Below, piece after piece: positions 12,131 to 24,454 of a DNA stretch of 64,000 nt. Origin of the DNA: Glossina fuscipes (lineage: Eukaryota; Arthropoda; Insecta; Diptera; Glossinidae); the NCBI RefSeq assembly GCF_014805625.2, contig NW_023998426.1:2487002-2551001 (forward strand). Reading direction: 5' to 3'. A program made the position numbers and the translations under genes. Within the stretch, counting starts at the first letter, position 1. Each line of letters starts with the position of its first letter. Under the pieces are notes generated by a model. It was not told the origin of the DNA, searched no databases, and saw only the letters and a list, made by a program, of their open reading frames with translations.

Positions 12131-13079
12131 GATCTTGTCTACCTTGGTCCGTCACGACATAGTCTTTCGCTCCAATCTCCAATTCACTCACAAGTACCTC
12201 ACGGAGTATCTAAGAAACTGATTTATCTTAAGAAAACTGAACATCTGCACATTGTGCTGCTTGGAAACCTTCTTTTTCTGCTAAATGTGATCTGGGAATT
12301 GCCCAAAGATTGTTCCCGGATATTTTATATACTAAATCCTAAACATTTTCTATATGAAGAAAGATTTTCTATATCGCAAAAGCAAGGTAAGATATATCTC
12401 ACTTAAAGTCTTGCCCACCACATTTCGCCCCAATTTTCTAACAGTACACTTTGACTTCTGAAAGTACAAATTCGTCGCTAAAAGCACTTATGACCTCTTG
12501 AAGTTATCTGTAAGAGCATTAACTTTTTGATTATAATCAGGCGAGTAGAAGCGTTATTCAGGTGCATAGTAAGTCATCGGTTGTGATAGGTGGTAAACAG
12601 AAAGAGGAATGCGTCTGATAAATGCAATGGTGATGCTAATGCATGTCAGCTTAGTGTCGACAACATTCTGTAAAGCTCAAGTTTTACATGAAAAAGACGT
12701 AACTTGGCAAACGCTGGCAGAAAAAATAACTCCATCTCTTAGTCAAGCCATTAAAAACTTCTCCCTGTATACCTGAAAAAATTGATTCAAATTTGTTAGC
12801 AATTAACGTGCACGTTCATACATTTACCCTACACACCGTTGGTAAGCAAGTCATCATGAAGATGAATATATGTCCCTTTGTTTAATTAAGTTGCAATCCT
12901 GCCTAGACATTGATAAGTACTTTTGCCGCATTTCTTTCCCAAGCTCCGTTGTTACTATATATTTCCTGCATATGTCAATTTAATAAATTCTCCGATTTTT
13001 TTAACCAGCTTAGGAATCGAAAGCGCCGAGTTTAAATACGATATTAACTAATGCTGTAAAGGCGCAAAAACTAAATCGA
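12131..13079. other. No gene recognised
   Basis: Moderately complex unique sequence without convincing open frames. It may include decayed repeat sequence that I cannot assign. Confidence 0.5.
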
Positions 13080-13215
13080 TGCTCGAGGATTCAAGTCTCC
13101 ATGCCATATGTTCACCATAGGTTGTAGCTGTATCCACACGCTACGGTCAACAACCTTCCTTTCTCTTTCCACACTTCTTTCTGATCATCATATTGGGGAC
13201 ATCTCCCGAGCAGTT
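13080..13215 (+). repeat. Dispersed repeat family B, copy 3 (plus arm of inverted pair)
   Basis: CCTTCCTTTCTCTTTCC, then CACTTCTTTCTGATCATCAT at 13153-13190, corresponds to the C/T-rich block of family B. It is the reverse complement, with mismatches, of 13350-13390, so the two copies form an inverted repeat with a ~160-bp loop. Confidence 0.65.
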
Positions 13216-13344
13216 GCTCATAGACCGCAGTGCTTAGCGCAGCCTTCCAAAAAATTTGTAGTCGCTACCGCATCTTTTAATGCCTTTTTTCATATATCTT
13301 TTATATAGGACCAATCACTTACATGTATTGTCCGTTATTCGAGT

Positions 13345-13560
13345 AATGCGATGACAGTCAGAAAGAAGTGACGAAAGAGAAGGAAAAAGGAAGTAGGGAG
13401 GAATTGGCCGCAGCCTAGTGATTGTGCGTCCAATCGGTAAGCGTTATGCCTTTGCAGACTAAACACTTACTATAGCTACGACCAAAGTTAACTCTGTCGC
13501 ACTAATATTTGACCCTCCGAACACTGACTCGATGCGGATACAGCAAACGGGCTAACTTAG
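13345..13560 (-). repeat. Dispersed repeat family B, copy 4 (minus arm)
   Basis: ATGACAGTCAGAAAGAAGTG is followed by a GA-rich block, GCCGCAGCCTAGTG, CCAATCGGTAAGCGTTATG, TATAGCTACGACCAAAG and GACTCGATGCGG. This is family B read on the minus strand, with close agreement to copies at 17.6 and 58.6 kb. Confidence 0.7.
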
Positions 13561-14416
13561 GGACTAATCTCGTCTGTTTTTTAAAACGAGAGCAACTAAC
13601 GAGACTAAGCGAACATTTCAAGAATTCAATAAAATTGCAGTGTTTTGTTTAAATGGCGTCAGCTGTAAGAGCTTCTGGTGGACTCACCTATGATTTTATA
13701 TTTATTGTCAAGATTAAAAGTCTTTTTCATAGTACCCCATAGTCTTGGACTTTAAAGTCGCTTATTGTCAAAAAGTCGGTGAATTATATATATGAAAAAT
13801 AAGTTCTCGATATCATCAGTTACGACAATTACAAGAAAATCAATAAGAGCGAAGGCGTATAGTTGCGGTCTTTCTCGGCTTTTCTTGTGTAAAACAAGTC
13901 AACTAACAAATTTAATATGCTCCTAAATACTATAGTGTATAGTGTACACACAAAAAAAGAAGTGAATGTAAGTGAAATAGACAAAAGAGAGAAAAAAAAA
14001 AGGCGATGTGTAAAGGCCTTAAGCACACAGACTTTTTGATCATCATTTCATCGTGTTATACAACTTGGGACTAAATTATTTAAACGCTCACACACATTTA
14101 TGTATGCACATCTTGAGATTATATATATATATATATATATATGTTATTGCGTACGTGTATTTATCTATGTTAATGTTAAGTGTGTTAGGGATCGTGTGTA
14201 TAATTCATTAAAATATGCACAAGGTTGCTGTTGTTGATTTCATGGTAAATGTTGTGACATAATTTTGATTTTGACATGTAAGCAAATATATATATATAGA
14301 TATAAATATATAAATATATGACAATATGAAATATGAAGATATACTTTATCGTACATATCGCACATATCTATATATATATATTTGACGTCGATGTAGAGTT
14401 TATACTAAAGCATTTC
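13561..14416. other. No gene; (AT)n at 14120-14142
   Basis: AT-rich sequence with an (AT)n microsatellite and several imperfect TATATA patches (14286-14325, 14370-14382). Confidence 0.65.
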
Positions 14417-14470
14417 TTTTTTTTTTTTTTTTTTTTNNNNNNNNNNTTTTTTTTTTTTTTTTTTTTTTTT
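14417..14470. other. Poly-T run interrupted by a 10-N assembly gap (14437-14446)
   Basis: T runs flank ten N on both sides. The gap lies within a homopolymer, so its true length is unknown. It marks a sequencing break, not biology. Confidence 0.97.
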
Positions 14471-14949
14471 ACCTAATTCAAGTTCAAAGGAATTTTACAA
14501 AAAATTTCATTAATTTATATATGAGATAAGTTGGAAGTTTACAAATGGAACTGATTTACGAAACTCACTCAAATATATTTACACTAAATAACTTTTCTTT
14601 TATTATTTTACCTTTTTGAAGGAAAAAAGAAGATAGCCTTAGTTGCTAATTCTCATTCTTGCTTAGTCCTAGAATTGATATCGTTAGTCTAAATAACTAA
14701 TAAGAATAATATAAAAATCGATAGAGAAAGTGATTAAGAATCGATCGCTATACTATCCATCTTAAGTTTTCCTGGATGTCGTATACAATCGCATAAGTAT
14801 AATATACCCTTGTATCACAACAAGTGGAAAGACGAAGAGATGGACAAACAGAACCCTATGCCAATTGAAAATATTTATATTTTCCTTTGTGGCGGATAAA
14901 TAATTCTCAATGTTGTAAAGTGAAAAGTGCGCTCTGATATACTCTACCA
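14471..14949. other. No gene; weak family-A-like fragment near 14800-14860
   Basis: ATACCCTTGTATCACAACAA followed by GTGG resembles a family A terminus, but the flanks do not match well enough for a firm call. Confidence 0.45.
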
Positions 14950-15645
14950 ATCCTTTGCTAATATAAAACAAGAAAGAACATTATACTCAGGCAAGGCCGA
15001 CCAAATAAATACCCTATACCCCATATGTCTAACACAATTCTTATTTTTGTATGAATTTACTATTGCACTGTTCTGCTCTACAAAGGATCAATTTTTGCGA
15101 AAATCCTTATTATGATAGGATCCAAAAAATGGGGCGAGATGATCCGAATTTGGTACACTTAATTTTTTTTGATTTAAATGGCTACTATGATATAATTTTC
15201 GTCATAAAGCAATTTAGTTTTCGTCACATGGGCGGGTTTCAAAAATTGCTTCAGCCGGTTCAAAGTTTCCGTACTACTATTTAGCCACTTTTGCTGAGAA
15301 AATTTGAAAATTACCATATTTTAGCATATAACGACTTTTCAGAATAGTGCGTTGTATAGGTGGGAGTAGTCGAAAAAGTTGACCGATCGGAACCATTTTT
15401 AATAGGATCATCGAAATATCTCCAAAATTGCGACCTGTAAGCTTGAACACAAATTTACTTGAACGGATATAAGACGGACAGACGGACGGACAGGCTTAGA
15501 TCTAATCAAATTATGATTCCGAATCGATCGGTATAATAAAATGTGAGTCTATCTTAAGCCGCTGACGCGTGTTACATACGACCACGCAAACTAACTAATA
15601 TACCGTGTGCCACAAGTGGTGTAGAGTATAAAAAGAGGGAAAAGA
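14950..15645 (+). repeat. Dispersed repeat family A, fullest copy (plus)
   Basis: This is the longest and best preserved member. It starts AACAAGAAAGAACATTATAC, with AGGCAAGGCCGACC and ATACCCTATACCC. It continues through GTCGAAAAAGTTGACCGATC, ATCGAAATATCTCCAAAATT, GACGGACAGACGGACGGACA and CGAATCGATCGGTATAATAA. It ends GTGCCACAAGTGGTGTAGAG before TATAAAAA. It has no long ORF, so it is presumably non-autonomous. I do not recognise its named family. The terminal CCAC-AA-GTGG palindrome is constant among plus copies. Confidence 0.7.
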
Positions 15646-17549
15646 AAATGTTACAAGAAAGGCATAAATTTGCTTCACTTCATATAACCGACGTCGAGTG
15701 AAACGAGAAAGAGAACAAGAAGGTTGTCTAAGTTTTCGTAAACTTACTTTTGCGAAATTTCTTTGTTATTCCACTTTTTGCGAAGAAGAAAAGAAACTCA
15801 ATTTAAAGAAAATATTTTTGTAAACCTAGTAATGAAAATAATTTAAGTTATTATGACTTTTTTTTTATAAAGCCTTCGGCTATCTGTAACTATGAAATTC
15901 AGGTTATGCAACTAGATTCTGGTAACTGTTTTTTTTTTTTTTTTTTTTTTTTTTGCTTTTTTGCTGTTTTCCGCGTATACGTCTTAATGCCTGGAGATGT
16001 AAGTACACATTGTATCACTATATGCTTTAAATAAGAAAGAAAGCGTACGCTATTGGTTCGCTATTCTCCAGAGAGACAGATTTTCATTTCATTCTTCTGA
16101 TGTGCTTCCTACGTAGCAACTTCATTTGTGAATAATGCCTTTAGTTAAGTTTGAATACTTACTTTATATTTTCAATGCTTAATACTGCAGGCAGTAAACA
16201 CTTTTTCATTTCTTTCACAATCTCGTGGGTGACGGAGGAAGCATGCTATGATTTGGGTTGGGGGTCTGCTCATTTTCTTAATTTTTTTTTTTTTTTTTCG
16301 CTCGCATTTATTATTATTTCTTTCATTTTCATGTTGTTATTAGTAAAAGTAAAATAGAAAAAATGCTTCTATTTAAAGTGCCTTAAAACGAGAAAAACAA
16401 AAAAACGCTATCTAGGATACTTTGATTTAATGCAATTGTGAAGGCATTTTGTTTGAGCAAAGGGCAATCTATTAATGTTTCTAATGTACACATACTTAGG
16501 TATCATTATTTAATCACTTTTCATCCGGAAAAAAATCTCCGTTCTCAAAATAACTATAGAAGATAAGAAGAACCAGCTTAGACGCATAAATATAGATGCG
16601 TGGAATCGTTTTCATCCGCACTACGATCAGGATCGATGAAATGTTCTTAAAACCGTATCTTTCTGTATATTACTCGTAAACGGTTAATGTAGAACTGGTT
16701 CCTGGTAGCATATAGGTTGCAGGTTTTGAGTATCGCGGGTCTATCGGGCATCCAGTTATCGGCACTTTACTCTTTGCCTAGCAGACTTGACATACAGAAT
16801 TTTGTACCGATTGAAGGAACGAATCCAAACTTCTTATATTTTCAAAATCGGAAACCATTTTCGTGAAACTCCAGACGGACAGACGAACACGCAGGTAGGT
16901 AGATATGCTTAGTTATCGCTAAAAGTTGGGCGTATATCAAGTCTTTCTGGGCTTTATATGCATCGGCACAAACTTTCATGTCTGAGCAGTTATTTTCCAT
17001 ATATCATCGAAAGAATCCAAACCCTGCTTGGAGAGACAGTAAGTAATCGATTGGGAGCGAAAGTTCCCCAAAATGTGTCGTACTCGGCAAAAGGCGGATG
17101 GGCGATTTTTCCAGTTATGCTCGTTGTTACACTCAGTTGGATCAGTTGTTGTTCTTTACGTTGTCTTGTGATAGTTTCATTTGGCCCCCCAGTAACTGGT
17201 TATACACTAATTTCTGCTAATCTCACACGAACAAGGGCTCCATTGTAGCTGCTCTCATGTGTCTTGATCAGCGACATCTATTGATGAAAATGCTAAAGTA
17301 ATGAGTAGTATTAGCAACAACAACAACAGTTAGTCTCGATAATTTTCACCCTTCCCTAGATAAAGTAACAGTTTTCCATTTAGTATTATGGAGTTACTCA
17401 GTGCTTTTGCGACATACATTACTTTTGTTGTCTGATTTGAAGAATCCTGCTGCCACATCCACCGTTCATATCCAACTGCGTGGCTGATATCGTTGATAAT
17501 GAGTCGCCGTCTTTTTCTTTTTAATATGAGGAGATTTCCCCGATACATA
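15646..17549. other. No gene; poly-T runs and an unassigned GC-richer patch
   Basis: Poly-T runs lie at 15929-15954 and 16282-16298. CAGACGGACAGACGAAC near 16872 hints at another family A or F fragment. The 96-codon frame at 16958-17248 lies in a somewhat GC-richer patch but has no motif that I recognise and no defensible exon boundaries. Confidence 0.5.
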
Positions 17550-17740
17550 TAACACGATGACAGTCAGAAAGAAGTGAAAAAAGAGGAAAAGGTAACCAGT
17601 GACCACAGTTTGGCGGATTTATGCCACTCACTGTAGCTATTAGACTGAGATTTAAACTAACGATCATACGCTTCATAGCTGCGATACTCGGCTACTCATG
17701 CGGACTCGATCTATTGCAAGCTCAAAGAAAACTACGTTGC
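17550..17740 (-). repeat. Dispersed repeat family B, copy 5
   Basis: GATGACAGTCAGAAAGAAGT, a GA-rich block, GACCACAGTTTGGCGGATTT, CACTGTAGCTATTAG and CTCATGCGGACTCGATC follow the order of copies 4 and 7. Confidence 0.7.
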
Positions 17741-18716
17741 ATTTACTTCACGGGGATAACTTACTGTGAAGCATAAAGCTCATCGACATTATCTTCGCCT
17801 GTAGAAAGTACAGTTTGAAAGTGAGAAAGTAAGGCTACACCTCTTAGGAATAATTTCCGCACCCATTATAAACACATCCTTCGCTTTACAAGGAATTTCT
17901 CTTTAGCGGTCTTCGCGCTAGTCCCATTTTGAATGCGAAACTTTTCAACTTCCTGTTTGTTTATATCAATTTTGCACTTTAATGTATTGTGTTGTTTCAT
18001 CAACCTTACATGTTGCACTTACGTTACTCGAGAAATATGCAAGCGAAACATTTGCTAGACAAGTAATCACTGACATCATCATCGTCATTATCATCATAAA
18101 AATACGAATTTTCTGCATAGTCTTGTGTCGATTTTTTTTTTAGTTTAGTTGAATATAACTTTGTTCTATTCAGCATAGAAGACTGTGTGTCGTTATCTCG
18201 TCTCCTTCTTGAAGAACTTGTTTGCTTCTGCCCAGGCAATGCATAGATTTATTTACTGTATACACTGTTTCATTCCATAACAAACAAAGAATTGTTCTTC
18301 TAATCATAATTTATATAATAAATAATTTTTTTATTTTTTTTATTTTTATTTTTTATTCCTTTTTCTATAGTGCCTCTCTGGAAATGGGCTTAAAATGAAG
18401 AAAAAAAAGAGGACAAAATGTATATGTAAAATAGCATAAGAAACAACAACAAGAAGACATTTGGACTTTTCTTCAGGATAAAAGATAAGTAAAGAAAATA
18501 TAATAAGCAACTTTAAACAAGCTTAGAGAGCTGTTCTAGAAATGCAATTACGGACATATATACTCACCACTTATATTATATATATTTATATATATATATG
18601 TATATATGGGCATTTCCTTTTTCTTTTAAACGAAAAAGAGCATAATTTTTAAGTGTCGAAAGATTGACAAAATGACATTTAAAAGCAACTCATTAAGATA
18701 AACTGCCAGCCGTTAC

Positions 18717-18748
<32 letters not shown>

Positions 18749-19375
18749 AAACGAAAAAGTTCGCCTAACGACATGGGCACGAAACTGTGCTAACCTCTTA
18801 CGGCCTCGGGAGCACTCTCTCATAAGTGTTTAATGAAAGCATAAGATGTTAAGCAATATGTCAGTTTATGTATATTAAAATTCGTCATCCCTTCTAAAGT
18901 AACTTACTATTGCATATATATATACGCATACAAACGGAATAACGCAAATAAAACAACATAACTTGAAGCACACATAGGCAGGCATAGGTTTATGCATATG
19001 TTTATGTTTACCGCATCGTCTTTTTCTTTACATGCTTTTGTTCTTGCTTCATAAGTATATATATATATATATATATAATATATATATATAAATATGTATA
19101 GTTACAAAACGCTTGCCTGAGTGTTTCATTCATTTACTTGTGTTTTCTTTAGCATTACTCTTGTTAAAGAGCTTTGTACAACACACGATGAAATATAAAA
19201 AATGAAAAAAAAAAAAAAAAAAAAAAAAACACTCAATTAAAAACATGAAGTGCGTCATGCTCAAAAACACACTTGACTTCAAGTTGTGACTTAAACAGAT
19301 CAAGGGGAAAATTAAGGACATATAGAAAAAGCCTTATGTTGACTTTGCGGCAAACAATTGTACGCACATATGCTT

Positions 19376-19410
<35 letters not shown>

Positions 19411-19869
19411 GGTTTGCAAAAGCCGAATAACCATCATTAACTACCACCTAAATATGTAAATTTTTTTTCTTTTTTTTTTTTTTTGTAATAACTCATACAC
19501 ATGGTACATCCGGGAAGTACGGAATTGATGTAGAAGTTATATTGCCAAAAAAAAGTTTGTTATATGGAATTGTCTACTATTGGATAATAGCGATTGAGAA
19601 AGGAAGCAAAAGAGAGAGAAAAGAAAAAACTTTATTACGTTTTGGATATTTGGGTTAATATCATCAGATCATAATTAACCCGAACAATTATTTGCAAGAT
19701 ATTTTATTTTTAAAACATATGGTGTTTTTTTTTCCTTTTTGAGCTCTGCAATTGCTTGTCTACGCTTAACTGAGGTTATACAAGCTGACATGATAGGATT
19801 TTGCTATTGATCGTTGTGCAGCAGACATTTCTACTTATTTTCTACGTCATTTGTGATACAGTATGTAAT
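17741..19869. other. No gene; dense simple repeats
   Basis: The stretch includes poly-A at 18728-18751 and 19205-19229, (AT)n at about 18571-18607, 19057-19095 and 19379-19408, and poly-T near 19462-19485. The GAT/CATCAT-like stretch at 18071-18100 yields an acidic minus-strand artefact ORF. Confidence 0.7.
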
Positions 19870-20200
19870 AAATTTGTGTGTATGTATGTAAGATTCAAAA
19901 GAGCTTAAGATAGACCCATCTTTTCTTATTCCGATCGATTCAGAATCATATACTAAAGCATGTCTACCGTCCTTCCGACTAATTTTAAGGATACTCTGAG
20001 GAAATTTGATGCACTAACGTGTTTCATGGAAATTGGAGTGTAGCGGACAGTTTTAATAATCACTCCCAATACATCATAGCGTCTTTTTTTTGAAAAAGTT
20101 GCTATATGAAAAAAAAAGAAGAATAACTCCACAAACAACGCGGAGTAATAGTATTTCGGCATATGATAGGGTGATGGAGGAGATTCAACTTCTCTCATAT
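19870..20200 (-). repeat. Dispersed repeat family A fragment (minus)
   Basis: AGACCCATCTTTTCTTATTC with CCGATCGATTCAGAATCA near 19931-19948 matches the minus orientation of family A. The remainder is diverged and runs into family E repeat sequence. Confidence 0.55.
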
Positions 20201-20510
20201 AGTATTACTTACGAAAAATGGCCATTTATATGGCAAAATGGTCTAATTTGAATGTTTCACATTAACCGTTCCCTCCCTTGAGAATTTTAAGCTTGAAATT
20301 AGCTGTACCAACTTCGGTCCATGCAACTTCTTTTTTTTACCCCTCCCGGTATAAGGATTCTGATGAAAAGTAAGCATTTATATGATGAAAAGGTCTATTC
20401 TTTACTTATGTAGTTTTACTATTTGACTTGAACCCCAATTAAGGGCTCTAAGGAAAGATAAGCCTTTGTATGGCAACAAAGTCAATGATGAAAAGTAGTT
20501 AATAAGAATA
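20201..20510. repeat. Family E periodic repeat, block 1
   Basis: A motif of the form TTTATATGG-CAAAA-GGTCTAATTT recurs at about 20222, 20374 and, more weakly, 20464. GATGAAAAGTAAGC and related strings lie between the copies. The same motif recurs in 23530-24180. This indicates diverged tandem units of very roughly 100-150 bp. Confidence 0.45.
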
Positions 20511-23394
20511 ACAAGAGAGAAGAGATGAATAAAAATGAGACAAGAAGATTAATTTTTGTAAACTCAAACTACGTCAGCCATGGACCATCTTCCATGTAAA
20601 GAGGAGTCCCATTAGAAGCGTGCTCTTAAACGGAATTAAGATGTAATCGTTGGTGTTTAGTTGTAATTCCGCATAATGCGAAATGGTGTACAATGGGTAT
20701 CGGCTACAATTTTCTTGTCTTCGTTAACAGCTTTTTCCCTATTTGTTATATACGTTTCGCGGTTCATCGCGAGATCATTGAGATGTAATTTGCTTTTAAC
20801 TTTTCTCACTAATGTTGGTTGCCTATCCTTTTTCAATATTTAATCGAATGCAAGCTTAAGTTTGTTAACTGTTCAAGAAGGATAATCCGTAAGCATAGAA
20901 GTTCGTAATGCATAGCATTAGGCGAAAAGCTGAAGGTAGGCCCTTCAGACAACTTTGAGTTTTATACCAGTAAAAATGGTTCTAGTAGGCGCGACTGCTT
21001 ATTTACTCAGCTATGCGGCTGTCCATGCGATGTACTGTTTTGATGTCTGGACTCTCACAAGTCCGAGCTGAATACGATTTTATGATTTTTATCCTTCTGT
21101 TCCGTTATATGCAAATCACTGAGCACATGCATACAAATCTCTCTCTATATGCCACTCTGTTTAATTTAGCATTAATATCGAAATATATATTTTTTCATTT
21201 GCATGGAATGGAATACGCATGAGTTAGCCATTAGGCATTAGGTAAAATGGATAGAAGATATATATATATGCATCAAAAACAGCTGCCATATGGGGATAAA
21301 ATAAATACCTATAAAAAGCATGCATCAAGCGTTATTGTTTGCTGCTTTCAATTTGAAGCATCGAAGTGATGCTTCTTTTTCACATAGCTGTTCAAATATT
21401 TTTTGATATGTTTTGCTAAATATGCATTTTGATAAGCGCTGTATGCATAGTTGCTATTTGTTTTTGTTTACTTTTTGATTATGTCTTTGGGTGAAATTGA
21501 GTGTGTGCGCTCGATATTAAATAAACAATAAATTGAATAAACAATAACAACAAAAGCAGCAGCAACAACAACAACAACAACAACAACGGATATAACAAAT
21601 TTTATATATTTTGACAGCTAGCAGCAAAAAGTTGAAGTATAGCAATTTTCGTGGTGCACACATACATTCCATATTTACAATATCTCCCAAGTAAACACGC
21701 ATTAGATAATATACAAAAGTTGCGAATCATCGAGGTTGTCTGCTTTATTTTTGTTTCATTATTATTTCGATTTAGATAAACTTGCTGTCTGCTCGTTTGT
21801 GTGTCCACCGTCCACCCACATTGTGCGATTACTTTAAGTTGCAAAAATTGAAAGAAGAAAATTGAAACTTAGCTCCCACGGCTCTAAGGGCCGCTTCATA
21901 CTTTTCGATATCGGGTAACAACGATCGTAATTTATTACTCGTACGCAATTTCGATCGAAGAAAAACGTATAATTTATCGGCGGCTGTAAAGCCTTCCTAT
22001 AAAGCCATCGAGATTACGTGGTATCGAGAACCATAAACCAGTTCCAAGTTTACAAATATCGTCAATTTGCTCATAAATACTCTCTTGATAATTACATAAC
22101 CCAAATAACTTGTAAAAGATCAGCAGGAACTGAAAAGTAGAAAATTTTGATTAATAATTTATGCTCCGTAGCGGAGATGCAAAGTTTTGCATACATTCAT
22201 GTTCGATGCACAGTTCGCTGAATCACTTCGTAGGATTTTTAGATCGTCCCAACTTCCAAGCAAAATGCTTCAAGATTTCCTGATACCCTGACCGATTAGT
22301 TTACTACCACAATACGTTACCTTTGTTCTTATAAAACAATCGAAAAATCTAACGGTGTATACTGTCACATTAAAGTGACTGCAACTTGCAAGTTAAAGTT
22401 TGGAGTGCCGTAACATTGTCACACATTTCGTTTGAATTAGTCATTCCAAGCGCGTATTGCGTAATGAGCTATGTACCTAACAGGCGTCTTTGCCTTTTCC
22501 TTATCCCAACATTCTTCTTATTCTTCTTTTCATTTGCGATACTGATGAACATGTTTTTGTCCGATGCATAAGAAAGTCCAAAGACAAAAAAAAAAAAATA
22601 TCAGATATTTCATAAATAGCTATAGTAAATCATTTTCCACATTTTAAAAAAAAATTTATTTATCTACTGCAGTAGAGAGAGACCGCATAAAAATGTCTTA
22701 CGTAGACTATATATCGAAGCTTTATAAAATATCGAGAGGGTGGTTTTCAAGCAAAATAAAGAAATCAGTTGAACGTGGGAACGTCTTCAAAATGTACGTA
22801 AAATTCAGTAGGACGCGTTGAAAGCGTATATTCTTACGCTGAACCGCTTCGCCATTTCAAGGTACGAGAGTTCATCTATTTTCGTTTGAAATTCTTCTTC
22901 GTAACCGTCTTTTATTTTCCTAGTTTATTGCAAACTTGGATCCCTACATACATTTTTATTTTTCACTGTCAGAGAGTTCCCTCTCATCTTTGTGTTTATC
23001 TCCATGATACGCTAAATTATTGTAGAAATCATTATTTATCGTTATTTGCTAGCATTTACGGTTTCATGCTCAGTCAGTTCGATAAGATAGTTTTCGCTAA
23101 AAGCTCTGGTAAATGTACGCCCTTTAGCGGACATGACTGGCTGTAAGAAATGTCTATATTCGTAAATTGCATAAAGAAAGTCGCAGAAAATAGATCGCAT
23201 GAAAGAAACCGCATAAAAAACATCGCACAAAAACAGGTTCAGAAATATGTGAATGTTGGTTATGTTTTACTTGTGCATTTTCAGACTCATTTTCTGAATC
23301 GATCTGCCCCCTGCCGTTCATCTGATGTCTGCTTACATAAAATTGTGGTCCAGTCTCAGGAGGAAATTTTTCGAAATAATTTGATGGAATTTGT
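20511..23394. other. No gene; CAA/CAG repeat at 21544-21587
   Basis: Mostly unique AT-rich sequence with a CAA/CAG trinucleotide tract, a poly-A patch near 22589 and short T-rich stretches. Near 23180-23232 there is a loose ~17-nt repeat (ATCGCATGAAAGAAACC, GCATAAAAAACATCGCAC). The 125-codon frame at 23150-23527 overlaps this repeat and a family A fragment and is not believed to be a gene. Confidence 0.55.
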
Positions 23395-24180
23395 TACGCT
23401 GGATGAAAATAGGTCGGATCGGTTCACTTTTTCGACAGCTTCTCCTGAAAAGTCATTCTTGAAATTTCCAAAATTTTTCTACGAAACTCGCTCTGTAATA
23501 GAATTTCCTCGTTTCAAATTGGAATGAAAAATTTGAATCGACGGGAGATATTTTTAAAACAAGGTAAAATGGACCAATTTTCAATTTTTCATCGTGAAAA
23601 TTGGTTAATAGACATTGCCAAAAAGTTCAATCCCACTTAGTTTGTCCTACGTAGGTTTATTTTTTCGATACGACCGCGTAGAAGGATTGCCAGGAAATAT
23701 AAGACTCTATGTGCCGAAAAGGTCTAATTGTTAATGTTTTCGATGGAAATTTGTTCATCGTAGTAATTTGAAGTAAAAATGCAGTTGACCATATTTGCCC
23801 CTTTCATGGACCGTATGCACCATATAAGACTTATCATGAATAATAAGCCCTCCAGGAAAATTGCTAATTTTTAATGTGTTATGATAAAAGTTAGTTAATA
23901 GTGGCGAAATAAACAAAAAAGGTTAACAATAGAGAATTTGGATCACCTAGGTCTATTTTTTTCATTCTAACATATATAAGGGACGTGATGAAAAGGACGC
24001 CTCCTGTATGGAGAGAAAATATAACTTCCGGCTTTCTATGGCGGAAATTGAAAAACAATACACTTGGAAGGCACTTTAAGTTTGCTAAATTTGAATTACG
24101 TCATATGACGCTGACTTTCATGAAACGTAAGCCTTTCCAAATATGCAAATAATGGGCAATTTTTGATATATTATTACTAA
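23395..24180 (-). repeat. Family A fragment followed by family E periodic repeat, block 2
   Basis: GGTCGGATCGGTTCACTTTT with CGACAGCTTCTCC (23412-23446) matches the internal part of minus-orientation family A. From about 23560 the blocks GAAAATTGGTTAATAG, AAAAGGTCTAATTGTTAATG and AAAGTTAGTTAATAGTGGCG recur at roughly 140-150-bp spacing. The A-then-E order is the same as at 19.9-20.5 kb, so E may be an expanded internal segment of a longer A-type element. Confidence 0.5.
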
Positions 24181-24454
24181 AGCGAGTAATTAGGTGTATT
24201 AGTGTAGGGTGTTTAATTGTCAACCTTACACGACTATAATGTTTTTACTTATTTAAGTTTATGTTAGGTTATGACGCCTTACAAATTGCAGTGTGTAGTG
24301 GCATAAAGCACGTGAATCGCTTTTATGCCAATCGCGCGTATTGCCAATAGTTAATCATTGAATAATCTCCAACTCGATCAAAGGATATGATAATCGAACA
24401 GTTGAAAGGCTTAACAAAACCTTTAGTCAGGAATAATCGCTCTTCATATTAGCC

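Noticed and set aside
14437..14446. Ten N as a biological break
   Set aside because: It is an assembly gap inside a poly-T homopolymer.
23150..23527. 125-codon plus-strand open frame
   Set aside because: Its 5' half is a short CGCA-type reiteration and its 3' half is a family A fragment.
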